A DNA stretch of 64,000 bases from NCBI GenBank assembly GCA_037144255.1, contig JBAWXE010000004.1, forward strand, positions 9,625 to 73,624. The letters are read 5' to 3'. Made by a program: the position numbers and the translations under genes. Position 1 is the first letter of the stretch. Each line of letters opens with the position of its first letter. Under the pieces are notes generated by a model that worked only from the letters and a program-made list of their open reading frames with translations, ran no database searches and was not told where the DNA came from. Of the stretch, positions 23,646-33,092 are shown piece after piece. Source of the stretch: JBAWXE01 sp037144255. GTDB taxonomy: Bacteria; Bacteroidota; Bacteroidia; Chitinophagales; Chitinophagaceae.

Positions 23646-26585
23646 TTATCGTATAAGGGTGATATTACCATGTTCTGAGAAGTGTGTACCATCAGATGTT
23701 GTACCATCTATCAAGTAAACATACACACCCATTGGTTGAGGATCACCTTTGTAATCTCCATTCCAACCTTCATTGATATCAGAAGTTTCGAATACTTTAT
23801 TACCCCAACGATTAAAGATGCTGAAGGTCTTGAGTGCTGCAATACCTCTTTTCTGAAGTGTCAATTTACCGTTAGGACCAGTACCCGGAGTGAATACATT
23901 CGGCATATCAATAATTGTCAGAGGATGTACTATCACCTCAATAGAATCATGAGCCGTACAATTGTATTCGGTAGTGCCTGTTACATAGTATTCGGTGGTA
24001 ACATCAGGAGATGCAACTGGATTAGAAATATTAGTACTGCTTAATCCCAATGGAGGTGTCCATGTAAAATATAAACAGTTGCCTTGTGGATCTAGCATTG
24101 CTGTTTCTCCAGGATAAATGGATACTGAGTCAGGCAAACTAATAACTGCTTCAGGGTGAATGAACAAGCTGATGTTAAATGTATCACGACAACCGTGTAT
24201 GTCTGTTACTAACAGATTATAAGAAATGTTAGTAACAGGACTAGCTATTGGAGTAGCACTTGTAGAATCTGTCAAATACAATCCAGGTGTCCAAAGGAAC
24301 GATACCCCAGAACCCGTAACAGTAAATGGAATTTGCTGACCAGGGCACATATCAACATTATTAGACGGTGACAATTGAGCAAAACTAGCAGGCCAAACTA
24401 TTATGTGAACAGTATCTGTATCCGCACAACCAATTGAAGTAGTTACAGATACTGTAATAGTACTATCAGTAAGTCCGTTGAATATAACATCTGTAACACT
24501 ACCGGGAGACCCTTCCAATGCACCTACGGGAGACCATTGGTAAGTATATCCATTAAAATTAGCAGGTACTACTGTTGCATGTAAATGCACAGTATCACCG
24601 GAACAGATAGCTCTATCGATACCTGCATAAATTTGAGGTATTGGCTGAATTGTTATAGTAAGGTGGGTAATACTATCATGACAACCAGGATAAGAGGCTA
24701 TCAAAGAATAAGTAGTTGTAGTATCTGTTAATATAGTAGGGTTGATGATATTAGTGGGTGAAACCCCTGTAATAGGCACCCAAGTATAACTATAACTAGG
24801 ATCGCCAGTAGCTTGAATAATTACAGAACTACCTTTACAAATAGTAGTATCATGATTATATAAAGTATACCCTTGAAGTACAGTTACTTTTACCGTATCT
24901 GAGGCACTACATAATGTACCTGAAGTGGGATCATTAACCGTTACAATATAATTGATTGTATTAGGTGGAGATACAGTAGGATTAGCTATTGTATCATTGT
25001 TTATGAATTGATTGGTCCACAAGATAGTATAGGCTGGTCCAGGAGGTCCGTAAGTAACATTCAATTGTATAGAATCATGAATACAAGTAGTAAGGTCAGG
25101 ACCTGCATTTACAGTAGGTGGCTGACCTATATATATAAGTTTGGATACACTATCTATACAGTTCACAGAATCCTTTACAATCAACCAAGCCGTAAAAATG
25201 CCTACAGTAGAATATGAGTGAGTGCTTGGAGAGCCTACACCATTAGTACCATCGCCATAATGCCAAGTATAGGTAAGCCCTCCACCTGTAGATGTACTTG
25301 TAAAATTGATTGGCGTACCTACACAGACAGTATCATGATCTACGTTATAGCCAACTACTAAAGGCGAGTGTACAAAGTTAATAGTTTGGGAGATGGTGTC
25401 AGTACAAACTCCATTTATTAGAACCATCTTAATGGTGTAAGTACCACCATTGGATGGGTAAAAATGCAGTGGTGGACTAGTTAATGCAGCGGCTCCTTCT
25501 AAATACACATTAGTACCATCTCCAAAATCCCAATAAGTACTATCAATAGCAATAGCGCCTGTGGAGTTATTGAAGAAGGTAACAGTATCCTGAGTACATC
25601 CGTAACGGATAGTTTCTGTAAAAGCTGGATTGTATGGCGGTACCACTGTAACAGTTGCAATACCTGTAGCAATCAATGAATCACAATCTCCTGTAGAAAC
25701 TGCTTTTACTGTATATGATGTAGTAGCCGTAGGGCATACACTTACTGTTTGCCCTGTTCCTACAACTGCTCCTGTAGTATTATTATACCATGTGAAAACA
25801 GTAGGGACTACAGTAGCCGGAGAAAAACGATAACCAACATTTTGAGCTACCCATTGGGTACCATTATATCCGGGTGCTGTATAAAATACGTTTCCGGCAG
25901 CATTTTCAATACCTAATATTGCAAGGTCTCCATTCCATGTAGGGCAAGAAGGTTTATTTTGAATAAAAACATCGATTGCATTAGTAGATTCATAAAGGAC
26001 AATCTGTTGGGAACAAATTTGAGTAGTACATTGAAACATTGGAATATTATACCATGAAACAACAAAGGTTCTGCAAGGTGAAGTACCATATGTAGCATAA
26101 TAAATATTACCTGAAATCCCCGGATCCATATCGTAATTTGGACCCATTATACAATTTTTAGTTGCTGTATTATTGCTTCCAGGTAATGGCCCACTAATAG
26201 GCCATGGACAATATTGATTGGCTTGGGTCAAATCAAAACATATTTGTCCATTTGCACCTACGACTGCTTGGGTATGTAAAGTGCCAAAAAAACAAAAAGG
26301 AAATGTAAGGTTAAGTACGGGGCTATAAATATCATCAGTACCAACCAATATGGCAGTACCGGTATTAAAAGAGTACGGCAAATATGCAGTTGGAGTAACT
26401 GTATATGTAGTTGTACTCTTCAATGGGTTGGTCTGAATTGCATTCAATGTAACACAACTATTACAACTGATAGTAGTATCAGGCCCTGCCACAACAGTAA
26501 GTGGACAAGGAACTGGCTGTGCTGATACAGATGTCCCAATTAAAAAAAGAAATATTGGAAGTGTTAACCTAAAAATTCGAAGCAT
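23646..26585 (-). CDS. Large PKD-repeat surface protein with CHU_C (T9SS type B) tail
   Basis: A 979-aa secreted protein, Cys- and Thr-rich. The signal peptide covers about 1-22 (LPIFLFLIGTSVSA). A domain with FPFCFFGT and VVGANGQICFD (about 70-270) resembles the beta-sandwich found at the start of many Bacteroidota cell-surface proteins. PKD domains follow (SFDFGDG-like motifs YWDFGDGTN and TWHYGDGTNG at about 350-490), then repeated Ig-like modules (GPDLTTC, GIDRAIC). The last ~90 residues are a gliding-motility-associated CHU_C domain: PNVFTPGTGPNGKL, FSIFNRWGNKVFET, GWNGDYKG, PMGVYVYLIDG. It is probably a surface adhesin exported by T9SS. It has its own terminator and no close operon partner. 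Confidence 0.92.
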   Translation of the reverse strand: MLRIFRLTLPIFLFLIGTSVSAQPVPCPLTVVAGPDTTISCNSCVTLNAIQTNPLKSTTTYTVTPTAYLPYSFNTGTAILVGTDDIYSPVLNLTFPFCFFGTLHTQAVVGANGQICFDLTQANQYCPWPISGPLPGSNNTATKNCIMGPNYDMDPGISGNIYYATYGTSPCRTFVVSWYNIPMFQCTTQICSQQIVLYESTNAIDVFIQNKPSCPTWNGDLAILGIENAAGNVFYTAPGYNGTQWVAQNVGYRFSPATVVPTVFTWYNNTTGAVVGTGQTVSVCPTATTSYTVKAVSTGDCDSLIATGIATVTVVPPYNPAFTETIRYGCTQDTVTFFNNSTGAIAIDSTYWDFGDGTNVYLEGAAALTSPPLHFYPSNGGTYTIKMVLINGVCTDTISQTINFVHSPLVVGYNVDHDTVCVGTPINFTSTSTGGGLTYTWHYGDGTNGVGSPSTHSYSTVGIFTAWLIVKDSVNCIDSVSKLIYIGQPPTVNAGPDLTTCIHDSIQLNVTYGPPGPAYTILWTNQFINNDTIANPTVSPPNTINYIVTVNDPTSGTLCSASDTVKVTVLQGYTLYNHDTTICKGSSVIIQATGDPSYSYTWVPITGVSPTNIINPTILTDTTTTYSLIASYPGCHDSITHLTITIQPIPQIYAGIDRAICSGDTVHLHATVVPANFNGYTYQWSPVGALEGSPGSVTDVIFNGLTDSTITVSVTTSIGCADTDTVHIIVWPASFAQLSPSNNVDMCPGQQIPFTVTGSGVSFLWTPGLYLTDSTSATPIASPVTNISYNLLVTDIHGCRDTFNISLFIHPEAVISLPDSVSIYPGETAMLDPQGNCLYFTWTPPLGLSSTNISNPVASPDVTTEYYVTGTTEYNCTAHDSIEVIVHPLTIIDMPNVFTPGTGPNGKLTLQKRGIAALKTFSIFNRWGNKVFETSDINEGWNGDYKGDPQPMGVYVYLIDGTTSDGTHFSEHGNITLIR

Positions 26586-26951
26586 ATATTGGAGTTACTT
26601 ATGTGATATTTAAACGAAATAGGTTGCCTAAGTTACAAAAAAAAGTTAAATGCTATTGAAAACTTAATATCAAAGAGCACGCTCTTTGATAAAATGATAT
26701 ATTAAAATATGTTATTGCATCATTAGATACATCATCCATTATAATAGACCTTTTAACTGTACCAAATGGTTGGGTAAAAGATACGAACACAGCAATATTT
26801 TTTAGCGTGATATAAAAATGTAGATGCATATATATGACTAAGAATAAGATAAAATAAAATATAATATATTGAAAACAATTATATTTTCAATTGATCAAGT
26901 TGTGGTTAATCTTATTGTCTATTTTTTATCTTACTCTAAATTATCAGCCAC
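26586..26951. other. Divergent intergenic region between surface protein and sugar permease genes
   Basis: A 366-nt non-coding region that should hold promoters for both flanking genes. Apart from the palindrome at 26668-26691 I see only AT-rich sequence; no exact TTTG/TAnnTTTG pair was found on either strand. Confidence 0.5.
26668..26691. promoter_or_regulatory. 24-nt palindrome between divergent genes
   Basis: TATCAAAGAGC-AC-GCTCTTTGATA has perfect 11-bp arms around a 2-nt centre. It lies 83 nt upstream of the surface protein gene and about 260 nt upstream of the permease gene. There is no T tract on either side, so an operator is more likely than a terminator. Confidence 0.5.
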
Positions 26952-28385
26952 ATGATCGATACTCAAAAAAGGTCTTCATATACATCAGCTTTTATTGCCA
27001 TAGTGTTTACATTCTTCTTTTGGGGGTTTGTAGCTGCTTCCAATGGGGTGTTGATCCCAATGTTCAAAAAGAGCTTTACACTTTCTCAGTTTCAGTCACA
27101 ATTAGTGGATCTTGCCTTTTATGCAGCATATTTTGTAGGCTCTCTTATTTACTTTTTTGTCTCTAAGGCGTTTGGCGACCCGCTGAATAAAATAGGTTAT
27201 AAGAATGGATTGATACTAGGCCTTATTATCTCTGCCTTGGGAGCCTTACTATTTATTCCTGCTGTGAATAGTACCTCCTATTCCCTTTTCCTAAGCGGAC
27301 TATTTATTATAGGATTAGGATTTGCTTTATTACAAATTGTGGCCAACCCATTTGTTATCAATCTGGGGGATGCATCTAAAGGATCAAATCGATTGAACCT
27401 GGCAGGTGGGATTAATTCATTAGGTACTACTATTGGACCGGTATTGCTAGCATATGCATTATATGGGAAAATTACACCCGGACAAGGGCAGGAAATCAGC
27501 GTAGGTAATTTAAAAACACCTTATGTAGGCCTATCAATAGTATTGTTAGCACTGGCTGTGCTGATAGCTATTGTGAAGATGCCTGTGATCAAAAATGAAG
27601 AGAAGATAGAAAAGCATGTAGGTGTATTCCAATACCCTCAATTAGTACTAGGTATGCTAGCTATATTCATCTATGTAGGTACTGAAGTAACCATACAAAG
27701 CAATATGGGTGCACTTTTAAAACTACCGGATATAAAAGGGATAGACCATACACAGGTAGATAAATTCATTTCACTATACTGGGGTAGCTTGATGATAGGT
27801 CGTATAAGCGGCTCTTTGCGCACTTTCACACTTAGTAATGTTGCTTATACAGTATTATCACTAATAGTACCATTTGCCGTATTCGGTATTATTCTCTTAT
27901 TCAATGTAATGAGAGGCGCTGATGTTAGCGACCTATATATATACTCTGTTTGGATAGCGCTATTCATCATTATCAAATTCCTGGGTCAGGAAAAACCTTC
28001 GCGTACTTTACTTTTCTTTGGCGTTGCAGCTATGCTTTGCATGATCATTGGATTGTACACAAAGGGTGATGTAGCCTTATTCTCATTTGTAAGTGGAGGT
28101 CTTTTTTGTAGTGTGATGTGGCCATGTATCTTCAATCTGGCAATTGCAGGCTTGGGTAAGTATACCAACCAAGGTTCGTCGTTACTTATTATGATGATAT
28201 TAGGTGGTGCAATCATACCACCTATACAAGGTTATTTATCTGATATACCATCTATAGGAATACATCAATCTTATTGGGTACCTGTAGCTGGATTTGCATA
28301 TCTGGCATGGTATGGATTTAAAGCTCGTCGTATTTTACAAAAACAAGGAATAGACTATGATGCAAACACTGGCACTGGGCATTGA
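26952..28385 (+). CDS. Sugar MFS transporter, FHS (FucP/GluP/NagP) family
   Basis: A 477-aa, 12-TM major facilitator permease for a monosaccharide with proton or sodium. The N-terminus has FTFFFWGFVAASNGVLIP, a hallmark of the fucose-galactose-glucose (FHS) branch, followed by QSQLVDLAFYAAYFVGS. NPFVINLGD and LNLAGGINSLGTTIGP are also typical. It overlaps the ROK kinase gene by 29 nt, so uptake and phosphorylation are linked. Beside mannosidase and hexosaminidase genes, GlcNAc or mannose are plausible substrates; specificity cannot be read. Confidence 0.9.
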   Translation: MIDTQKRSSYTSAFIAIVFTFFFWGFVAASNGVLIPMFKKSFTLSQFQSQLVDLAFYAAYFVGSLIYFFVSKAFGDPLNKIGYKNGLILGLIISALGALLFIPAVNSTSYSLFLSGLFIIGLGFALLQIVANPFVINLGDASKGSNRLNLAGGINSLGTTIGPVLLAYALYGKITPGQGQEISVGNLKTPYVGLSIVLLALAVLIAIVKMPVIKNEEKIEKHVGVFQYPQLVLGMLAIFIYVGTEVTIQSNMGALLKLPDIKGIDHTQVDKFISLYWGSLMIGRISGSLRTFTLSNVAYTVLSLIVPFAVFGIILLFNVMRGADVSDLYIYSVWIALFIIIKFLGQEKPSRTLLFFGVAAMLCMIIGLYTKGDVALFSFVSGGLFCSVMWPCIFNLAIAGLGKYTNQGSSLLIMMILGGAIIPPIQGYLSDIPSIGIHQSYWVPVAGFAYLAWYGFKARRILQKQGIDYDANTGTGH

Positions 28386-29298
28386 TATCGGTGGTACAAA
28401 TACTGCTTTCGGAATAGTAGACAGAAGGGGTAATATCATTGCCAAAGGTAGTATGCCAACAAAGGGCCATGCATCGATTCATCATTACATTTCTGCATTG
28501 AATGATACGCTAAATCCTTATTTCCAACAAGTAGGTAAAGAGAATATATTAGGCATAGGTGTAGGTGCGCCTAATGGCAATTACTATACAGGTGAGATAG
28601 CATATGCCCCTAATCTGCCATGGCATGGTGTAATACCTTTAGTCAAACTAGTACAGGAGAATATCCATATTAAAACTACTGTAACTAATGATGCTAATGC
28701 TGCTGCTATTGGTGAGATGATGTATGGTGCAGCTAAAGGCATGAAAGATTTTATACTGGTAACATTGGGTACCGGTTTAGGAAGTGGTTTTGTAGCCAAT
28801 GGTCAAATTGTATACGGCCACGACGGTTTTGCCGGAGAGCTGGGGCATGTAATAGCAGTAAGAAATGGTAGAGATTGTGGTTGTGGGCGCAAAGGTTGTT
28901 TAGAAACCTATGCATCTGCCACAGGTATAGTGCGCACAGCCGAGGAATGGTTACTGGAACGTAATGACAGCACTTTACTACGAGCTATGACTGGAAATAT
29001 CACTGCTAAAAGAATACACGAATGTGCAGAAAATGGTGATGCGTTCGCTATAAACCTATTCGAATATACAGGACAGATACTAGGTCAAACTTTAGCCGAT
29101 GCCATTGCTATTACATCTCCTCAAGCAATTATTTTATTCGGTGGCCTAGCGCATTGTGGCAAATACCTATTAGACCCTACCAGAATGAATATGGAGGCTA
29201 ACCTTTTAAAGATCTATCAGAATAAAGTATCTCTAATACAGTCAGCTCTACCGGATGCCGATGCTGCCATACTGGGTGCCAGTGCACTTGTGTGGTGA
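28357..29298 (+). CDS. ROK-family sugar kinase
   Basis: A 313-aa kinase of the ROK family (glucokinase, mannokinase, N-acetylglucosamine or N-acetylmannosamine kinase). The ATP-binding motif is GIDIGGTNTAFGIVD, the catalytic Asp is in TNDANAAAIGE, and the zinc motif CGCGRKGCLE follows GHDGFAGELGH. Two adjacent ATG codons (28357 and 28360) can start it; both lie inside the end of the permease gene. It should phosphorylate the sugar imported by that permease. Its 3' end is 1 nt from the end of the convergent GH125 gene. Confidence 0.92.
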   Translation: MMQTLALGIDIGGTNTAFGIVDRRGNIIAKGSMPTKGHASIHHYISALNDTLNPYFQQVGKENILGIGVGAPNGNYYTGEIAYAPNLPWHGVIPLVKLVQENIHIKTTVTNDANAAAIGEMMYGAAKGMKDFILVTLGTGLGSGFVANGQIVYGHDGFAGELGHVIAVRNGRDCGCGRKGCLETYASATGIVRTAEEWLLERNDSTLLRAMTGNITAKRIHECAENGDAFAINLFEYTGQILGQTLADAIAITSPQAIILFGGLAHCGKYLLDPTRMNMEANLLKIYQNKVSLIQSALPDADAAILGASALVW

Positions 29299-29299
29299 T

Positions 29300-30721
29300 C
29301 TATGCATTGAGCAAATGAGGCCTTTCTTTATATACTTTCCAAATCAGTTCTCCGAATAAAGTATTTGCCCATGCAAACCATGGTCTTGAAAATTTAGTGG
29401 CGTCATCTTTTTGATAAGATTCATGCATAAAGCCTGTACCTGCATGTGTGTGTTGCAACATATACAAACACTTACTTATTTCCTCATCATTGTTACTGGT
29501 AAGTGCTCGCATAATGATACTCAATGGCCATATATGATCTACACCTACATGTGGTCCTCCTATACCTTCGCCTGCCTTACCTTTATAAAAGAAGGGATTA
29601 TCATCAGACAACACAAAATCTCTAGTATGCAAGTAGGCTTCATCATCACACATAGTGGGTATTAGATATGGTAGTGATAGTAAGGAAGGCACATTGGCAT
29701 CGTCCATTAGGTTATAACTTCCCATTCCATTTACTTCATATGCATATATAGGTCCAAATCTTTCTGTATATACACCGGAACATTCGGCCAAAGCATCTGA
29801 TACTTGGCGTATGAGCAGGTTTATCTCAGATATGTCAAAGTTGGAATTCACCTTCAATAATATCTCCTTAGCATGCTTTAGCGATGATACTGCGAAAAAA
29901 TTACTAGGTATCAGATATGGATATATAGTAGCATCGTCACTGGGGCGAAACATAGAACATATCAATCCATTGGGCTTTACAGGATACCCATAACCGTTCA
30001 GCGGTACTGTATCTGAAGCAAATGCTGTAATACGTTGGAAATGGTATGGGCCTTTATTCTCCCAACGCTGCTGTTCTCTAAAGGTTTTTACGATCAATTC
30101 CATAGCCTTTACCCAATGTTCATCAAAAACACTGAGATCGCCTGTAGCTTTCCAGTAGCCATGAGACAAACGTATAGGATAACAAAGACTATCTATCTCC
30201 CATTTACGCTCATGAATGCCGGGTTTCATATCTGTCAGGTCTTTATGCCATTCACTTATCTTATGTTCGTCCTTATAAAATGCATTAGCATAAGGGTCTT
30301 TGAGTATGCACTTTACTTGCCTATTGATCACCCCTTTTATCAGTTGTTGAAGATCGGCATCCTCTTTACACAATGGTAGATATGGCCATACTTGCGCCGA
30401 TGAGTCTCTGAGCCACATTGCATCTATGTCGCCGGTAATGACATAAGTGTCAGGTTTGCCATTCACTAATTCAAAATGTACAGTAGTATCTAATGTATTG
30501 GGGAAACAATTCTGAAACATCCAACCTAATTCCTTATTGCCTATATGTTCTTTTACCTCAGCTATCACTCTTTCTACTGCCTTACTCTTGAATTTTCGCT
30601 TAGCAGCCGGTATACGTACACCTGGGAAATTATTGTTCCTAGCTTTAGCAATACTATTACCTGAAAACAGTATTCCGGCAGCTGCTAGTGTAGAGGTCTT
30701 AACAAAATGTCGTCTGTTCAT
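29300..30721 (-). CDS. GH125 exo-alpha-1,6-mannosidase
   Basis: A 473-aa glycoside hydrolase removing alpha-1,6-linked mannose, as from the trimmed N-glycan core. A Tat-like signal (NRRHFVKTSTLAAAG) starts at the ATG 30721; a TTG at 30730 adds three residues and is less likely. Family segments are DIDAMWLRDSSAQVWPY, WEIDSLCYPIRLSHGYW, CSMFRPSDDATIYPYLIPSN, NLMDDANVPSLLSLPYL and GPHVGVDHIWPLSI. The gene is divergent from the GH92-GH2-GH20 operon with 131 nt between, so regulation may be shared. Confidence 0.93.
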   Translation of the reverse strand: MNRRHFVKTSTLAAAGILFSGNSIAKARNNNFPGVRIPAAKRKFKSKAVERVIAEVKEHIGNKELGWMFQNCFPNTLDTTVHFELVNGKPDTYVITGDIDAMWLRDSSAQVWPYLPLCKEDADLQQLIKGVINRQVKCILKDPYANAFYKDEHKISEWHKDLTDMKPGIHERKWEIDSLCYPIRLSHGYWKATGDLSVFDEHWVKAMELIVKTFREQQRWENKGPYHFQRITAFASDTVPLNGYGYPVKPNGLICSMFRPSDDATIYPYLIPSNFFAVSSLKHAKEILLKVNSNFDISEINLLIRQVSDALAECSGVYTERFGPIYAYEVNGMGSYNLMDDANVPSLLSLPYLIPTMCDDEAYLHTRDFVLSDDNPFFYKGKAGEGIGGPHVGVDHIWPLSIIMRALTSNNDEEISKCLYMLQHTHAGTGFMHESYQKDDATKFSRPWFAWANTLFGELIWKVYKERPHLLNA

Positions 30722-30852
30722 ATTGTTCAATATGTTTGAGAAAAATAAGAAAGAAAGAGATACGTTGATTATATTTATAATGCGTATCAGCAGTGTTATA
30801 TTAAAAGTAAAACAAAGTATATCTTGTTGATAGTATTCTACAAGTATTTTTT

Positions 30853-33087
30853 ATGAACACATTTATTAGAAGAAGCTCATTAGCTATTGCTATTTGTTGT
30901 GCTAACCTTACTACACAAGCACAGAAACTGGTATCTTATGTAGACCCGTTTATTGGTACGGGTGGTCATGGGCACACATACCCGGGAGCAACTGTACCTT
31001 TTGGAATGGTACAACTTAGTCCTGATAATGGTACACAAGGATGGGACTGGTGTAGTGGTTATAATTTTTCCGATTCTACTATTGCTGGTTTTAGCCATAT
31101 GCATTTAAGTGGCACAGGTGTGGGTGAATGGTGCGATATATCTGTAATGCCTAATATTGGGCTAATAGCTGATACTATTGAGAAATATAAAGTAAAATTC
31201 AGCCATAGAAACGAAATAGCAAGCCCGGGATATTATAGTGTACTGATGAATAATGGTATACGAGCATCATTTACTACTACAGAAAGATGCGGATTACATA
31301 AATACATTTTCCCTACCGGTAGCACACCTGTATTACGATTCAATATGGCATTTAACATTAATTATGACAGACCTACAAAAGCTTATGTTCGTCAGATAAA
31401 TGATAGTACAATTGTTGGGTATCGCTACTCTACCGGATGGGCACATGTGCAACGTGTATACTTTGCCGCACGTACTTCTGCTCCTATAAAGAGTATACAC
31501 CTGTTTGCAGATAGTACTGTAGTAAAAGGTAAAGAAGTAGTAGGCAAAATGGTACAAGGGCAATTAGTCTTCAATGATGCAAACGGTAAGCCTATAATGA
31601 TGAAAGTTAGTCTTTCTACTGTAAGCACAGGAAAAGCATTGTTAGCACTGAAAGAAATTAAGGATTGGAATTTTGGGCAAGTGCGCCGTCAAGCAGAACA
31701 AAAATGGGAGGGTGAACTACAGAAAATAAAAGTAAGTACTGATAATGTAAGCTTGAAACGAGTATTTTATACTGCTATATACCATACTTGTATGGCACCT
31801 GTATTGTACTCAGATGCTGACGGACAATACAAAAATGCCAATGGACAAAAGCTGAAGATGAAAAAAGGACAACGCTATACTGTATTCTCATTATGGGATA
31901 CTTTCCGTGCTTTGAATCCTTTATTCACACTTACACAACCAGAGCGCAATACTGACATTCTGAACAGTATGCTGGCTTTCTATGATGAGAATGGATTATT
32001 ACCAGTTTGGGACCTTAGCACATGGGAAACAGGCTGTATGAGTGGCTACCATGCGGTACCTGTATTGGCAGATGCTGTATTGAAAGAACTACCCGGCTTA
32101 GATGCACAACGTGCTTACAAAGCAATAAGAAAAAGCGCCTTCCAAAAGATAAGAGGCACTCAAGACTATATAAAATATGGTTACCTGCCACAAGATAAGG
32201 GCGGATATAGTGTAACCATCTCTCTGGAATATGCATTTGACGACTGGTGTATAGCACAAGTAGCAAAGAAATTAGGCAAGATGCAAGACTATTATATGTT
32301 CATGAATCGCGCAGAGGCATACAAACGCCTATTTGATCCTAAGACCGGTTTCATCCGTGCAAAAAATTCAGATGGTAGCTGGGTAACACCTTTCGATCCG
32401 TATTTCTCATCTACACAAGAATCAAAAGCTATGTATGAAGAAGGTAATGCATGGCAATACACCTTCTTTGCTCCGCATGACGTTAGAGGGTTGGCAAAAC
32501 AATTCGGTAGTTATAGTTCTTTCATTAAGAAACTAGATTCATTATTCACAACATCTTCTGAAATGAAAGGCAAAGATGCACCTCCTGATGTAAGCGGGCT
32601 TATTGGTCAGTATGCACATGGTAATGAACCTAGCCATCATATAGCCTATATGTACGATTTTGTAGGTGCACCGTGGAAAACACAAAGAAAAGTAAGACAA
32701 ATAATGGACTCAATGTACCACGATGCACCTGATGGTTATGCAGGTAATGAAGACTGTGGACAAATGAGCGCCTGGGCGGTATGGAGTTGTATGGGTATGT
32801 TCCCTGCCAACCCCGCTAGCGGAGAATATGTATTTGGCAGTCCAATGTTCAATAAGGTAACGATACAATTACCTGAACACAAAAAGATGTTAGTGCTGGC
32901 TTACAACAATTCAAAACACCACCCTTACATACAACGTGTGTACTTGAATGGCAAACTGTATACTAAGTCTTATATAGATCACGCTACTTTGATAAAAGGT
33001 GGCACTTTAGAATTTGTAATGGGTGCATACCCTAATAAAGAATGGTGTATAAACCCATCATCTTGGCCTTCATCAGCAAATAATTAA
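30853..33087 (+). CDS. GH92 exo-alpha-mannosidase
   Basis: A 744-aa calcium-dependent exo-alpha-mannosidase. A signal peptide (1-23, ending TTQA) is followed by VDPFIGTGGHGHTYPGATVPFGMVQLSPD, of which the central part is the GH92 hallmark. GFSHMHLSGTG and the catalytic-region motif GNEDCGQMSAW (candidate acid Glu633), then FPANPASGEYVFGSP, complete it. GH92 enzymes act on alpha-1,2, -1,3 or -1,4/1,6 mannose; the linkage is not predictable here. It is the first of three plus-strand glycosidase genes with gaps of 5 and 1 nt, consistent with one operon. Confidence 0.95.
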   Translation: MNTFIRRSSLAIAICCANLTTQAQKLVSYVDPFIGTGGHGHTYPGATVPFGMVQLSPDNGTQGWDWCSGYNFSDSTIAGFSHMHLSGTGVGEWCDISVMPNIGLIADTIEKYKVKFSHRNEIASPGYYSVLMNNGIRASFTTTERCGLHKYIFPTGSTPVLRFNMAFNINYDRPTKAYVRQINDSTIVGYRYSTGWAHVQRVYFAARTSAPIKSIHLFADSTVVKGKEVVGKMVQGQLVFNDANGKPIMMKVSLSTVSTGKALLALKEIKDWNFGQVRRQAEQKWEGELQKIKVSTDNVSLKRVFYTAIYHTCMAPVLYSDADGQYKNANGQKLKMKKGQRYTVFSLWDTFRALNPLFTLTQPERNTDILNSMLAFYDENGLLPVWDLSTWETGCMSGYHAVPVLADAVLKELPGLDAQRAYKAIRKSAFQKIRGTQDYIKYGYLPQDKGGYSVTISLEYAFDDWCIAQVAKKLGKMQDYYMFMNRAEAYKRLFDPKTGFIRAKNSDGSWVTPFDPYFSSTQESKAMYEEGNAWQYTFFAPHDVRGLAKQFGSYSSFIKKLDSLFTTSSEMKGKDAPPDVSGLIGQYAHGNEPSHHIAYMYDFVGAPWKTQRKVRQIMDSMYHDAPDGYAGNEDCGQMSAWAVWSCMGMFPANPASGEYVFGSPMFNKVTIQLPEHKKMLVLAYNNSKHHPYIQRVYLNGKLYTKSYIDHATLIKGGTLEFVMGAYPNKEWCINPSSWPSSANN

Positions 33088-33092
33088 TAAAA

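Noticed and set aside
26891..27166. Small membrane protein upstream of the permease gene
   Set aside because: The frame mostly overlaps the permease start in another phase and has a low-complexity hydrophobic translation.
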